Positions 24,807 to 36,321 of a stretch of 64,000 bases of DNA are shown in pieces. The notes under the pieces are model-generated. The model did no database searches. It saw nothing but the letters and a program-made list of their open reading frames with translations, and had not been told where the DNA came from. Origin of the DNA: Colias croceus (lineage: Eukaryota; Arthropoda; Insecta; Lepidoptera; Pieridae); contig NC_059542.1 in the NCBI RefSeq assembly GCF_905220415.1, positions 10,044,001 through 10,108,000 on the forward strand. Reading direction: 5' to 3'. Positions within the stretch are counted from its first letter, which is position 1. Each line of letters opens with the position of its first letter. A program made the translations under genes and the position numbers.

Positions 24807-26464
24807 AAGAAAGAAACGAATTTGTATCACTTTCTATCGGTTGTACGCTCCACTGGGTTTGAATTCATTGGTCTTACCATTAGTGAGGTCAATTTTAAAG
24901 TAATTTTGAGAGAGTATGCTGGAATAGACGTTGGGAGAATGATTATAGTGAGCGCTTCTCTTGAAGATTGCGAATTGATACTGCAATGTTAGGTGGTGGC
25001 TGGTGCATTTGACTATATGAAAATCTATCTCTTTATTGGTGATTCACAGACAGAAAACCGTTTATAGAGTTTGAAAGCAATTGCGAAATTATTGAAGATC
25101 CATCTAGAATCTAGATGGTCCTAGAAAGCTGATCCATTAGTTTCTTTGAAAGAAAAATAATTATTATTGCTTAGAATTTATCCCCCCCTCTTCACTGTGT
25201 AATTTGCGGAGGAAGGGAATGGGAAGGACCATAGGAATGACATAATAAACAACGCAACTACAGATTTCAGATTTTCTAATTTTCTATATATAGGTACGTT
25301 ACGTTCCTTTTTCCGAATGACGTATTACGGGATAAAACCTTATAAGTCCTTTTACAGGAATAACTTTTAAAGATAAGTGACTATTTTGGTAGGTAACTAC
25401 CAAATTTCATTCAAATCGGTTGAGTGGTTTAAGCGTGAAGAAGTACCTACATAGTTCCTACATTGTATGCAGTTATGCACTCTTCAAAATTTCTTCAAAG
25501 ACGTGGTTTTTTCGGCTTTTTCTACGTTTCATTTAATTTAATATAATCAGAAAAGCTTTTAACCAGCGTGAAACAGTTCTTACTCGAAAATAATGCATAA
25601 TAAATAATTTCATAAAATTGTAAGCAACATAAAAATGTCGTGACGCGGTTCTCGACTTCAAAATGTTGTCTTTTACAAATTGAGTAATTGGCTTACGAAT
25701 ATTATGATTATTATGTAAAATTATGTTTCTTTTCAACAGTGCAGTGTCTTATTTATAGTACTTGTTCGTTCAAAACAAATTATTTTTTAAAGTACTCAAT
25801 AACTGAAATATATAAAAAAGTAATCATAATGGCTAATTTGCAAGTAACTATATAGGTCTGCTAAAATATGACAAAAGTTATGTTGATTGGTGGGCAAAAT
25901 TTTGCTTTATTTTTTTGACTAAGGCAATACTGGAGCGTTGCTTAGTATTATGACATAAATACTTTGTTAAACAAAATTGCGTTTTATACGCGTGAAATTA
26001 ATGTTTGTAAACTTGGAACATTGTTAATCTAAATTTAGTTGTTTTAAAGAATAGGCGTAATTAATTTTTTTAAAGCGGTTCAGCATTTATTGTTACAAAT
26101 TTTTACATCATTCTGTCTGAGCTTGTGAATAATTTTGAAAGATAAACGCTGGCAAGTAAAATTGTAGGATGTGAACTTATTGTTCAACAAAATTGCATCG
26201 CTTCGCTGATCATTTTTAACAGACTTTAGTTCCCAGTTTGTCAAGGGTTGTTATTTGTTTAAAAAGTATGTTTGATAGTATATTATATAGTACCTATTAT
26301 ATTATTTGTGGTTTGGTAGAGTCGAGTTCCGTAATGGAGGCGGTAAATTATTCCAGCACTTAGTCACATTTTATTTAAAACTATCTTTAAAATTCGATTT
26401 TTAGGCACTGCCAGTTTGACGAGAGGCGCCCTAGTAGTTATGCCATTATTACATCCCATCCATG
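24807..26464. other. Spacer, no gene seen
   Basis: AT-rich sequence. The part around 25290-25450 ('gggataaaacc', 'caaatttcattcaaatcggttgag') looks like another dispersed-repeat remnant. No coding exon was supported. Confidence 0.35.
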
Positions 26465-26898
26465 TCAGTTTGTTATAGAGATACGCCAGCGTATCTCTAT
26501 AATAAAGCCTTTGGTACTGATCACATCGAAGAGAAGAGATGCAAGATGTAAACGCCTACGATGGTCCATGTTAATGATATTTGCTTTTTTTAAATAAGGC
26601 GAGATGCACGTTCGAGCAGGAATATCCCAACAAAACCTTGCGCAAGAGTTTTGCACTCGTTGGATGGCGTTTTTAGTACGGTACAGGAGACGAGGACCGT
26701 TCATTACATTCGCATAGTTGAGTTGTGACAAAACCCATATAAAAAACACATAGTCTGAGACGTGAACGAGGTTCTAGATAATTTCTCTTTGCGATTGTCG
26801 TATTTATGAACTTTTCGAATCGTGTTTCGAATATTTTTATATGATGTACATATCTGGTGTCTGATATTATTACATATTTCATGCAAACAAAAAAGCAA
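26465..26898 (-). pseudogene. Decayed LINE fragment, C-terminal end of a reverse-transcriptase ORF
   Basis: The minus-strand frame 26465-26749 contains AIQRVQNSCARFC, ISPYLKKANIINMDHRRRLH and ASLLFDVIS, the conserved region after the RT domain in Jockey-like LINEs. Upstream the similarity continues in a different frame (KLSRTS.., FYMGFVTTQL), showing a frameshift. It is a dead 5'-truncated fragment. A 30-bp near-perfect palindrome lies at its end (26473-26502). Confidence 0.6.
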
Positions 26899-26981
26899 AT
26901 ATTTTATATCGAATCATTGTAGCAATAATCTTAACGTTTTTGTCACAGACATATATTTTTTGTGCATTTATGCATTTTAGT

Positions 26982-28434
26982 AATTGGCCGTAGATAACCA
27001 AAAAGGATCCAACCCACAAAATGTTACTTTTGAGTTATTGAAGTTTGAAGTTTAACCTGTGTTTGTTCATATAAAGACTTGCTTGTGTTAATTGCTTCTT
27101 AAGGAAAAGTGTGTGTGTCAATGTATATTTTATTCTTACAAACAAATTTTATTGAATTTAGTTTTATTTCTTGAAACATTCAGCTAAATGTGTGTTAGGA
27201 TCCTTTTTGATAAAACCTATTTTAAATTATGATAAGTGAATTTTCATTTCGCAAAAACGATTCAAAGTAGCTAATTGCTACTAAGATCCTTATTTTTTTT
27301 AATTTCGTAAATAAAACAACTAACTTTCAATTTTTTTTTTCATTATTTATATAAAACATATTAATTCTATCCGATTTACTATTCTTCTTCGTGTGCAAAG
27401 TCCGGTTCATCGCCATATCTACATCGTCATGAAGTCTTGGATTGCCCCCTTGGATTGATTTATAGAAATCCAGGCAGTATTTAGATAAATAGTCAAAGAT
27501 TGACTCCAAATCGTCTAATTGGGCTTTTCTTTAACATTTGGCCATAGTCATTGAAAATCATTATCAGATACCTCCGAAGATTTACCTTTCGAGCCCGCCC
27601 ATACATACAACTTTTGCATCGACTAAACTGATCTGTCGAGCTGTATTCTCCTCTTGAATTCAACATGACTAAACTGTTTAGTCGATGGAGGTGCGCATAC
27701 AATCGATTTCAGTCTTAATAATTTATATCCCCAACAAACCTTACAGTCTTCTATAGGCAATTCTTGAATGAAGGTAATAAAGATCACATGAGCGCGTGAT
27801 CGATAGTTGTGCGAGTAATTTTTTTTGTTACTTCGACATGTTCGTCAGCTTCGTAAATTTTTTCAGGTATTTTCGAAGTGCTTCTATTTTAGAAAAATCG
27901 GTATAAAAAAGGCAAAGATGTGTGACCCGATCAAGATACTTGGAGTGTGAACTTAATGCATGCCTAACGCCTCAAGCGTAAATACATAATATTCAGTCTA
28001 TCCAAATGTTCTGAATCGTTTTTGTTATTAAACCAGTATACATTTCTACAAAATTCAGTTTAACAAAAGAGATCCATGCTTTCTGAATCTTTTTAGTGAT
28101 TTATCTATTGCATCATAATATCATAAAAATTAAATATCTAAAAGGATCCACATGCTTTTGGATTTTTTTAAACATTTTAGTTTTGTGTTAGTTTCTTAGA
28201 CTGAGCGTTTTACAATATGATCCAAGAAGAATGGATTGTTTTTACGAAACTAAAATATGGCTTCTCCATACATGTGGGTTGGTACCCAGTGTCAATTTAA
28301 CGTCAAAATATTCATATTTTACTTGGATTGTTTTTGCTAATCGAAAATATAGACCTAGACGAGCAGTTTGGTATATTTAACTCATTTTCGGTCATGTTGT
28401 GGGTTGGATCCTTTTTGGTTATCTACGGCCAATT
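26982..28434. mobile_element. DNA transposon with ~36-bp TIRs and decayed ORF
   Basis: The ends are inverted copies starting AATTGGCCGTAGATAACCAA and continuing aaaggatccaacccaca (26982-27018, 28398-28434). GGATCC-containing words repeat inside the ends (27199, 28144). Minus-strand frames 27493-27702 and 27327-27509 read on from each other across a frameshift (FSRCKSCMYGRARKVNLRRY, then SIFDYLSKYCLDFYKSIQG) and look like remnants of one protein. The transposase family was not recognised and no clear target duplication was found. Confidence 0.6.
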
Positions 28435-28950
28435 CTAATTAATAAGTATGTGGGATTAAATAAATTTGTTTTATCTCCTTGTTTGTTTGATAAATAGTAA
28501 ATAGTTATACAATGTGCATTATACATATTATTATGAGCATAGAGCAAGTTAAACGTGCTTAATTAATTTCATAGATGAATGAAACCGGACATGTCAGGAC
28601 AGTCGTGCACGAAAGTATTTATAGATTAATAATAAAAAAAAAATACGTGTGGTACTCGAGGACTGTCGCGGTAAAGCTATTGCTATTGCCGGTTGGAGTA
28701 GGGGGTGTTAGGTTTTTTCGTTACGGAATTTTTACATTCGGTCGCCGCGCTCAAACTCTGAGATAAAAGCTATCCAATAGCTTAAAAAATTAAATATATT
28801 TTTCATTTATTTAGGAAATACGTCATCACTTGTTTTTATAAAGTGCATATTATGTAGGTACTTACGTCATACCGACATCCTACATGAGAAATGTTCAGGA
28901 AGCTTATGTTTATAAATAAATAAATATATTTTGTAATACTTAATTTTTTT

Positions 28951-29125
28951 GCCGCCTCCTTGGTACAGTGGTTGACGCGTGAGCGTAGAACCGAGGGGTC
29001 CTGGCTTCGATTCCTGGTGAAGACGAAGAAAAAAAAATCTCGATCTGGCAGGACACAGAAGACTGATCACCTACTTGTCTCAAAAGAAATTCGATCAGTG
29101 AAACAGATGTGGGACTTCACTTTAA
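28951..29125 (+). repeat. tRNA-derived SINE
   Basis: The head has tRNA-type pol III boxes: A-box-like tggtacagtggttgacgcgt (28961-28980) and B-box-like ggcttcgattcc (29003-29014). An A-run near 29030 and a tail ending gtgggacttcact follow. Flanking 'taattttttt' on both sides may be a target duplication. A related tail lies reversed at 48017-48120. Confidence 0.65.
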
Positions 29126-29241
29126 TTTTTTTTTTAAATTATTTTGTATGATGCGTTAGTATAGTTAAGTGTGTCTCTTAATAATTATGTATAAGTATTC
29201 CCTGTTGGTTTGGTAAATGGTATGCAGAATGAAAGATATTG

Positions 29242-29355
29242 TAGCGGCTCAACGTAACACAGTGGGGTTTTAGTCGGTAAGAATCCAACATAACCCACGG
29301 CTCCTTCCCGGGGCCGCCGTGGGCATCTATGCCAGTTTTCCCCACTTTAAAAAAG
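29242..29355 (+). repeat. A-tailed dispersed repeat, copy 2 (truncated)
   Basis: It shares 'acagtggggttttagtcggt' and 'cccacggctccttccc' with copies at 10323 and 58820, is 5'-truncated, and ends 'ttccccactttaaaaaa'. Confidence 0.6.
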
Positions 29356-30148
29356 CTGTACAAACGCAGTGTCGTACTGCACAATGTCTTGTTACCGCAC
29401 TCTACATAGACATGTAAATACAATTTGCTCACCAGATCATGACCATATCAATGAATGATATTAATGCTTAATTACTTTCAACACTTCTGTCCCTGACTGT
29501 AATTATCTGGCACACTTTCGTACATTTCACAATCGTTTATTGTCTGTAACCTAATTAGCAATTTTGTAATGAAATGGACTAATTTATAATATCTTTACAA
29601 ATGGTTAATAGGTCTTTTCTTTAGAGCTTTGATAGAAAAACCAACTTGAAATGTATAATAAGATTTATTATTATGAAAACTAAACGCTAATTTATAATAT
29701 AGCCTATGTTACCTACTACCGCAATTCTGATGATTACAACGATACCTTACAAGTCAAAATCCGTCCAGAGGTTTGAGCTGTAAGGCGTGCCAAAGAAACT
29801 TCCAAGTTACATACGTACATTCGTATAACATACCTAACCCTTCTTTCGCAGTCGGGTAAAATGTAAAGAGCGACGTCAAAACATATTTCCATAGTTGACT
29901 CACACCCACATGTGCGTTGAATCGTAAAAAGTAAATTGTATGACGTTTTTATTACGTTTAATAATTCATGTTTAATTATTCAATTAATTATAATTAAGTG
30001 TGTATTTGTGCATTAATTCATGTTATTTGATTGATGTGTGTAACCACTGTAGCTAAAACAAATGCCGATGTTATGTTTCTATTAAACGTGAAATTATTAC
30101 CCGATTTCATCACTTTGCAATGAAAAATTATTGTTGACTAACTTTCCG

Positions 30149-30360
30149 CCCGTGTTTTCAAAGAAAAACCCGCATAGTTCCCGTTCCCGTGGAATTTCCG
30201 GGATAAAACCTTTATGTTAATCCAAGTTACCCTCTATATGTGTGCTAAATTTCATTGTAATCGGTTCCGTAGTATTTGGGTGAAAGAGTAACAAACATGC
30301 ATACACATACACATACATATCCATCTTCACAAACTTTCGCATTTATAATATTGAGGTAGG
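30149..30360 (+). repeat. Dispersed LINE-tail-like repeat
   Basis: Contains 'cccgcatagttcccgttccc', 'aaatttcattgtaatcggtt', 'gtaacaaacatgcatac' and 'gcatttataatattgaggta', in the same order as 38521-38745 and the reversed copies at 48790 and 49890. About 210 bp, no coding frame. Confidence 0.6.
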
Positions 30361-31829
30361 ATGAGATAGGATTGAAGAAGGTAAAATATATTTTGCATTA
30401 TAGAATTCAAAGGATGTTGTCAAGTAGGTAAATAAATAATATTAGAATGACAAGTTTGATAGCTTTCTTCAAGTTATTTAATCAAATTGGAAACAGAGGA
30501 ATTACGGCGGGAACCAGAAGGAAATCGGAAAGAAACCGGTAAATTGATGTTAACGTTAGGGCAGTGATACAATGAGCTTACAATGAGATACAATGAGCTC
30601 TATTATCTTTATGAAATAAAGAGGAATATAATTGTCAATACTTCAACAGACTTTTGGTATAATACTATTACCTATACTATACCTAATACACTAGTAAGAC
30701 AATACTTTTTTAGAATATTTAAATTACAATAAAAATATTTCAGTTATCTAAGTTTTTCGTCCACTTTCTTTGTCAAAATTTTTTTATATTTTGTAATATG
30801 CACATCATAATGAAAATATTTGAAATTTTTTAAGAACTTTTTACTTGCCTTTGCGTACTACAAACTGTGATTGATTACACTATCCGATACTTCGAGACAC
30901 AAAAATGTATATATGCCTTATAACCCTTTCATTCCCACTGTGCCACCAGCCTATCAAATAAGAAGCGGTAAATAATTATGGGATATTACATAATCTATTA
31001 TTTTACGGTTGTTGCCGTTTTGTCGGTTATCGGAGTCTTTGCCTGTTATGGCGATAAACGCTCTAGTTAATTATTGCGATTGTCATTAGTTGCGTAAAAA
31101 CAATGACAAACTAATTAATGTATTATGTAGGAAGTTGCCGCTTCACTACATAGTACAAAGTCGCTTTCTCTGTCCCTACATCCCTATGGGCTATGAATGC
31201 TTAAATATTAAAACCTACGCAACGGATTTTGATGTGTATTTTTCAGATAGAGTGGTTCAAAAGGAAGGTGTTATAGTATATAATTTGTTAAATTTTAGTA
31301 CTATTACCTATAATAGTACCTTGTATTATATTATGTGAAGGTAAAGACAACGCGGACGGAAAGCTATAGAGTATTAGCATAGTATAAAGTCTTTTTTTAC
31401 TAAAGTAACTATGAGGTAGATATGATAAATTAATTAACGTAGAAAATTATGTGGATTTACGTACTTTAATGTGAGAAGTTAATTCTAAAGTTATAGGCTG
31501 TCGTTGTAATCTGTTCCGGCATTTGATATTTTTTTTGTTCTATTGCGTCTTCTGGGAAATGTATTTTTGCTTTATCATTGTTATGTTTTATATTAGTTTG
31601 ATATATTGTCAATGATTTCCTTAATATTTAATTACACTTAATAGTCACTTCAGTAAGTACTTACTTCTTTAAATATACTTATAGTTGTTATTTGGATGGT
31701 TAAGGAAAATGATAATAGAAAATTATGAAATGCGTCATTATTTTACATATTATCACATAACTTAATCACGAATTCAATTCAATTGAATGAGATATTTGCA
31801 TTGGAGAGTTTATCAAATGAATTTATGTA

Positions 31830-31978
31830 AAAATTGGATTTGGATTTAATGTTGTATTTGTAAGTGGTCGTTGCCTATAATTGTGACAGCACTATGTCTA
31901 CGATTGTAATATCTATGTATCAGTGTATGTCATGTTGGTGATCCTTAATGAAATAAATAAATAAATAAATAAATAATG
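31830..31978 (+). repeat. 3' end of a LINE with (AAAT)n tail
   Basis: The sequence ends 'ggtgatccttaatg' followed by six AAAT units, the usual 3' end of Jockey-type LINEs in Lepidoptera. No coding part remains. The stretch 31376-32660 otherwise shows no gene. Confidence 0.45.
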
Positions 31979-32678
31979 CAAACGATTGTATACTGTGAGG
32001 ATTGTGCACCTGTAAGACTAAATTATAATATTAATAATATAACATTTAGGTATAATCTCTTGCAACTGTTATTATTATATCCGGAATTTATTCATTGAGA
32101 GTTTAAAAAATAATACTCATATAGGTACTTTGTGTAATATAATTAAGTTTTGTAACCTTTTAATGTTTAAACCAAATAAAAGATGATTTTATTTATTTTT
32201 ATTTATTTATTTAATTGTTATCTTTGGTAAAAGCACACAATAAAGTTTTTTTGTTGAGAATGCATAGAAACAGCGAACGGATTTAAAAAAAAAATATTAT
32301 TGTAAGAAACAAACAATAAAATGGATATTATGTTTATTAGGGTACCTACTAAACCAATCATTAACAATTAATCGATACTGTAGTTACCTATATCATTTTA
32401 TCTATTACAAATAATACAATCTACTACGTAAGATAAAAAAAGGATGTTCAGCACTTAGGTATTACGGATTACCCAGTCTTTAATGAATTTACTAATTCAT
32501 TACATTATCAAAAACTTGCGAATATATTTCCAAACATTAGAGATAAAGTAATCAATTCTAAACATTCTCTTTCGATGATGTCTTGCGACCTTGCCCTCAG
32601 CTTTCAAAAGAATCAACAAAGAAAACTATCAGAATTCAGAAATTTCTTCAACCTATTTCTTAACTATCACCGAAAGCC

Positions 32679-32686
32679 TATAAATA
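32679..32686 (+). promoter_or_regulatory. TATA box of the secreted protein gene at 32753
   Basis: TATAAATA lies 67 bp before the ATG. A start site about 30 bp downstream would give a leader of about 45 nt within exon 1. Confidence 0.5.
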
Positions 32687-32752
32687 AATTGCCAACAACT
32701 ATTGTGTTTCAAAGGTTGTCAACATCTCAAGATGTCACAACGTCTCAGCAAA

Positions 32753-34996
32753 ATGGTAATAGATTGAAACCATAAAATATTACAGAAATAAGTGAATGTG
32801 GTTTAGTGAAAGTGATCGATTTAAATTGAAAAAGTGTATCATCTGTATTTGTGCTGTTTTGAGATAGAAGTATTTGCAAGTTTGAAAGTGAATTTAAAAT
32901 AACGGCGATATGATCCAACGGTTTATTAGTTAAAAAAAATAAATCATTTTATTTTTATGATAAACACAAGTATAATTAGATGGCAGTCAACAATGTTGAG
33001 GTTATAAAAAAGCAATAAAAAAATATAACACGGCATTCTAAATTCAAATTAGGCGCGCAAAAAACAGTTATTTATTGGCGGGATGTTGGCGGGAAATCAG
33101 TAACAATTACTACGATAACAATAATTAAATGCTATAACTGTGACTTGTTAATTTCAGAGATGGTTTTGGTGTTTCCTTGCATTTTATTCTGGATCAGCAT
33201 GGAATCCTGTAAAAGCTGTTCCTAATCCCCAAAATAGGCCGAGTACTATTGAATCACAAGCAAAATTTTTCCAGTAAGTTTTTCGTCATTTATAAATATA
33301 AGACATTCATTGCCTTTATGTTGAAATGAAAAAAAAGAAAGACATGTCTATAGTTACTGTTTACCTAAAAATCCAAAACACTTCATAAATTATAAGTAAA
33401 TTAGAGGCATGATGTTCTTTCACGACTCATTATTTTGATTAATATAATTAGGTTTAATTTTCACGGGCTTAAGTTACAGCCTTGTTAAAATTAATTAACT
33501 AAATTCATAGCTTTGATAATATCAAACTAATATAAACAATCATAAGCTGTACCATAATTTTATTTCTAAAAAATGTATGTTGCACTGTGTTCTTCTTTGT
33601 TGCCAAATCTCAATATCTATGCATATGTCTATCCTTAACAAAAACTATATCAACTAAAAGCTAAACCATCATTTATAGGGACTTTTTCTCAGTACAGTTG
33701 AGTCCGTACAAGATAGAGTTCGGTCATGTATGCGAAGATCCAAACACGTGGGAACAACGTTACGAGCGGAAAGATTATAAAAACCACAGGGACATGGGAA
33801 AAGTAACCGGCATTTTTTATGCTTTGCCTTCTTTCCTTCGCTGATTGTTGATGGTTTATAGACAATGCGTCTAGTGTCTATGAAACATTACCGATCTCTA
33901 TAAGCTATTCTTTCTCAACTACGTTAAGGATGTGTATTGCTTTTAATGAATGTGGAGCTAAAATATCGATCAGCTTGATACTTAGTTTTGCAGCATTCAA
34001 TTCAATTCTTTTATTTCAAAATTTGTCATATCCATCAGCTGTTTAATTAAAGTTGTCAATAAGCACATTCCTTAGTAGTTGATACAAAATCATATCTAAC
34101 TCTTCTTTCGCTTCGCTTGGCAAGGTATAGGCAGATGCCTACTTCGGAGGATTTTGACCAAGGTCACCGTTTGGGCAGTGAGGACCACTTCACTGAAAGG
34201 CATGAACGATCAAGACCTTCATCTGGATTATTTAATGCTAAAGTACGCTTCTGCTTTATTACGTTTAACAGAAATGTTCGTTCAAAGTAATAGACTGAGT
34301 TATTGCATTCACACAATATCAATCATCATTATTGTCACTTTTTTAAAGATTACGCTTTCAATGTTTCTTGTGACAGTTAACATTTTCTTTTTCCTACTAA
34401 CCTCTCTTTGTATCACATTTTAATTATTGTTGGTATTAATATGTAACGTTTTAAAGGTTCGTTGGGGCGACAAGAAAGGAGGATATGGGGAACATTACTG
34501 GGACCTAAATCACGCAGGTCACACAGATGATCATGATAATGGTGATTACGATTCTGACGGTCAATATAACCATGATACGTATGACGAGCCCAGTGAACAA
34601 TCCCCTACATATGAGTCTAATGAAAAACTAACATACGATGAAAGTGAACGTATTAAGAGAGCGGATTCTGAAAAAGCACGCAAAGAATTAGAAATCCAGA
34701 AGCATGAACAAGCACATTACAATCATGAAAATCATGAAGGAGAGTTTAATAGACAACAAAAGAAACCAAGGGAGAAGCATCACATAGTGTTAGTTGTTAA
34801 CCAAAGAGAAAGAGAGCCTTATAGACAAAGGGATGTGAAGCAGCGGCCTTACGAAGGATCAGTTAGACGTCATCCCAGTCTAGAAAGTTCTGTAGCCGCT
34901 TCAGCACCAAGACTTTTCTTTGAATCATCTACGGGTCATGTTATAGATAGAACTACTGGCCAAGCATATGTGCTACAGCCAGTTGTTCATCATTAA
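32753..34996 (+). CDS. Secreted highly charged protein of unknown function
   Basis: Exon 1 ends exactly with the start codon (ATG at 32753-32755, followed by GTAATA). Exons 33158-33273, 33679-33802 and 34457-34996 follow in phase, for 260 aa in total. The joined N-terminus MRWFWCFLAFYSGSAW is a signal peptide. The middle has VCEDPNTWEQRYERKDYKNH. Exon 4 starts with VRWGDKKGGYGEHYWDLNH, then a long hydrophilic part rich in Asp, Glu, His and Arg, with basic steps (RIKRAD, KKPREK), and ends in TTGQAYVLQPVVHH. No known domain was recognised. Like the protein at 22289 it has a tiny first coding exon, a signal peptide and a K/R-WG motif next to basic and His residues, but homology between the two is not shown. 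Confidence 0.7.
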
Positions 34997-35073
34997 GCCT
35001 AATTTAAGAAATTATTTATTAATAGTAATTTTACGTTCGGTTTAAGTGTTAATTTATTTGTGTCTGAATGTTA

Positions 35074-35079
35074 AATAAA
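35074..35079 (+). terminator. AATAAA polyadenylation signal
   Basis: AATAAA lies 78 bp after the stop of the secreted charged protein gene and is the first good hexamer on this strand. Confidence 0.5.
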
Positions 35080-35723
35080 TGTTTTAATTTAGTAATTGTG
35101 TTTCTTTTCGTGACATTACTTATAAAATGGTTGGTATGTAAGGCATAGTAAAATAAAATACGGAGATAATAAAGTATTTAAATACTGCATAATGTAGTAG
35201 ACGTTACTTGTTCACTTTGTGTAATAAGATTTTCTTATCAAATAGGTAAAAATTTTTGCAATCATTATGAATCGAACCCAAGATAATTAGGTTACAAAAC
35301 TACCATAAAATACGTAGAAATTTCTAATGTTACTATATAATAATTAATGAATAACTAACGATAGCGTAATTCCCACTTGACTGCATGCAATCTGTGTTTA
35401 ATAACTACTGTCACGTTGTTCTAATAAATCCTTCCTGTACTTTCTCTTTATATGTTATGAATAGGATTTGTGAAAGATAAGCTGATGAAAGTTGAAAAAA
35501 AAACTTGTGTAATATATTATTCAATTTATACGATTGCAGTTGCTCAAAAGCCAGCTAAGAAAAATTGGGAGACAGATTTTTTATACGTGCTCTACGCATT
35601 AATCAAGAGTAAATCTAGTAGGTATAGTATATTACTAATATAGTATTATATTATCTGTGCTAATATTGTACTTGCGAAAGTTTGTATGTTTGTTTGTTAC
35701 TTTTTTGCGTAAAAACTGCATTA

Positions 35724-35987
35724 TACAGGGTGTCCCAAAAAGTAGTGATGAACGGAAGCTGGGAGGTAGAGGACTAGAGGACCTAGAGGGCTATCCGAAT
35801 CACCCCCTGTATGTTATGCGATTTTTCGTATTTTCGGAGTTATGATATTTTTTTCAATTTTTCATCTATGTGTCATAACTTCGAAAATACGAAAAATCGC
35901 ATAACATACATGGGGGTGATTCAGATAGCCCTCTAGGTCCTCTACCTCCCAGCTTCCGTTCATCACTACTTTTTGGGACACCCTGTA
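35724..35987. repeat. Foldback MITE with TACAGGGTGTCCC ends
   Basis: A 264-bp element. Almost the whole length is inverted repeat: the left half from tacagggtgtcccaaaaagt pairs with the right half ending actttttgggacaccctgta, with a loop near 35850. TA flanks both ends. The TACAGGG end is shared with the element at 53114-53514, although the bodies differ. Confidence 0.75.
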
Positions 35988-36321
35988 TAGTGATTTGATA
36001 GTTCCAATATCGGTAAATTACCGTGATTGTCGTGAATCGGGATACAAAAAAAATAATGAATAGATATTTGTTTCTAAAATGCAGCAAAAAAAAGTTATTC
36101 TTTATTCTAACAAAAACGCCGTTAGACGCAATCAACGTAAAACATAATATTGTAATTTTTTATATCCTTACAATCGCCCGTGAGAATTTTTTTCCCTAAT
36201 TTATAAACATTATTGAAATTTATTCATATGTCTACGTAGTAACACAAAAATTAAAAAATGCTGAACCCTTTATAGTTAATCACACTGTAATAACATTTCA
36301 AAGTGAGAACACGTGCATAAA

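Noticed and set aside
28575..28766. 63-codon plus-strand frame
   Set aside because: No signal peptide, domain or splice context; the GC-rich end looks like a dispersed repeat fragment.
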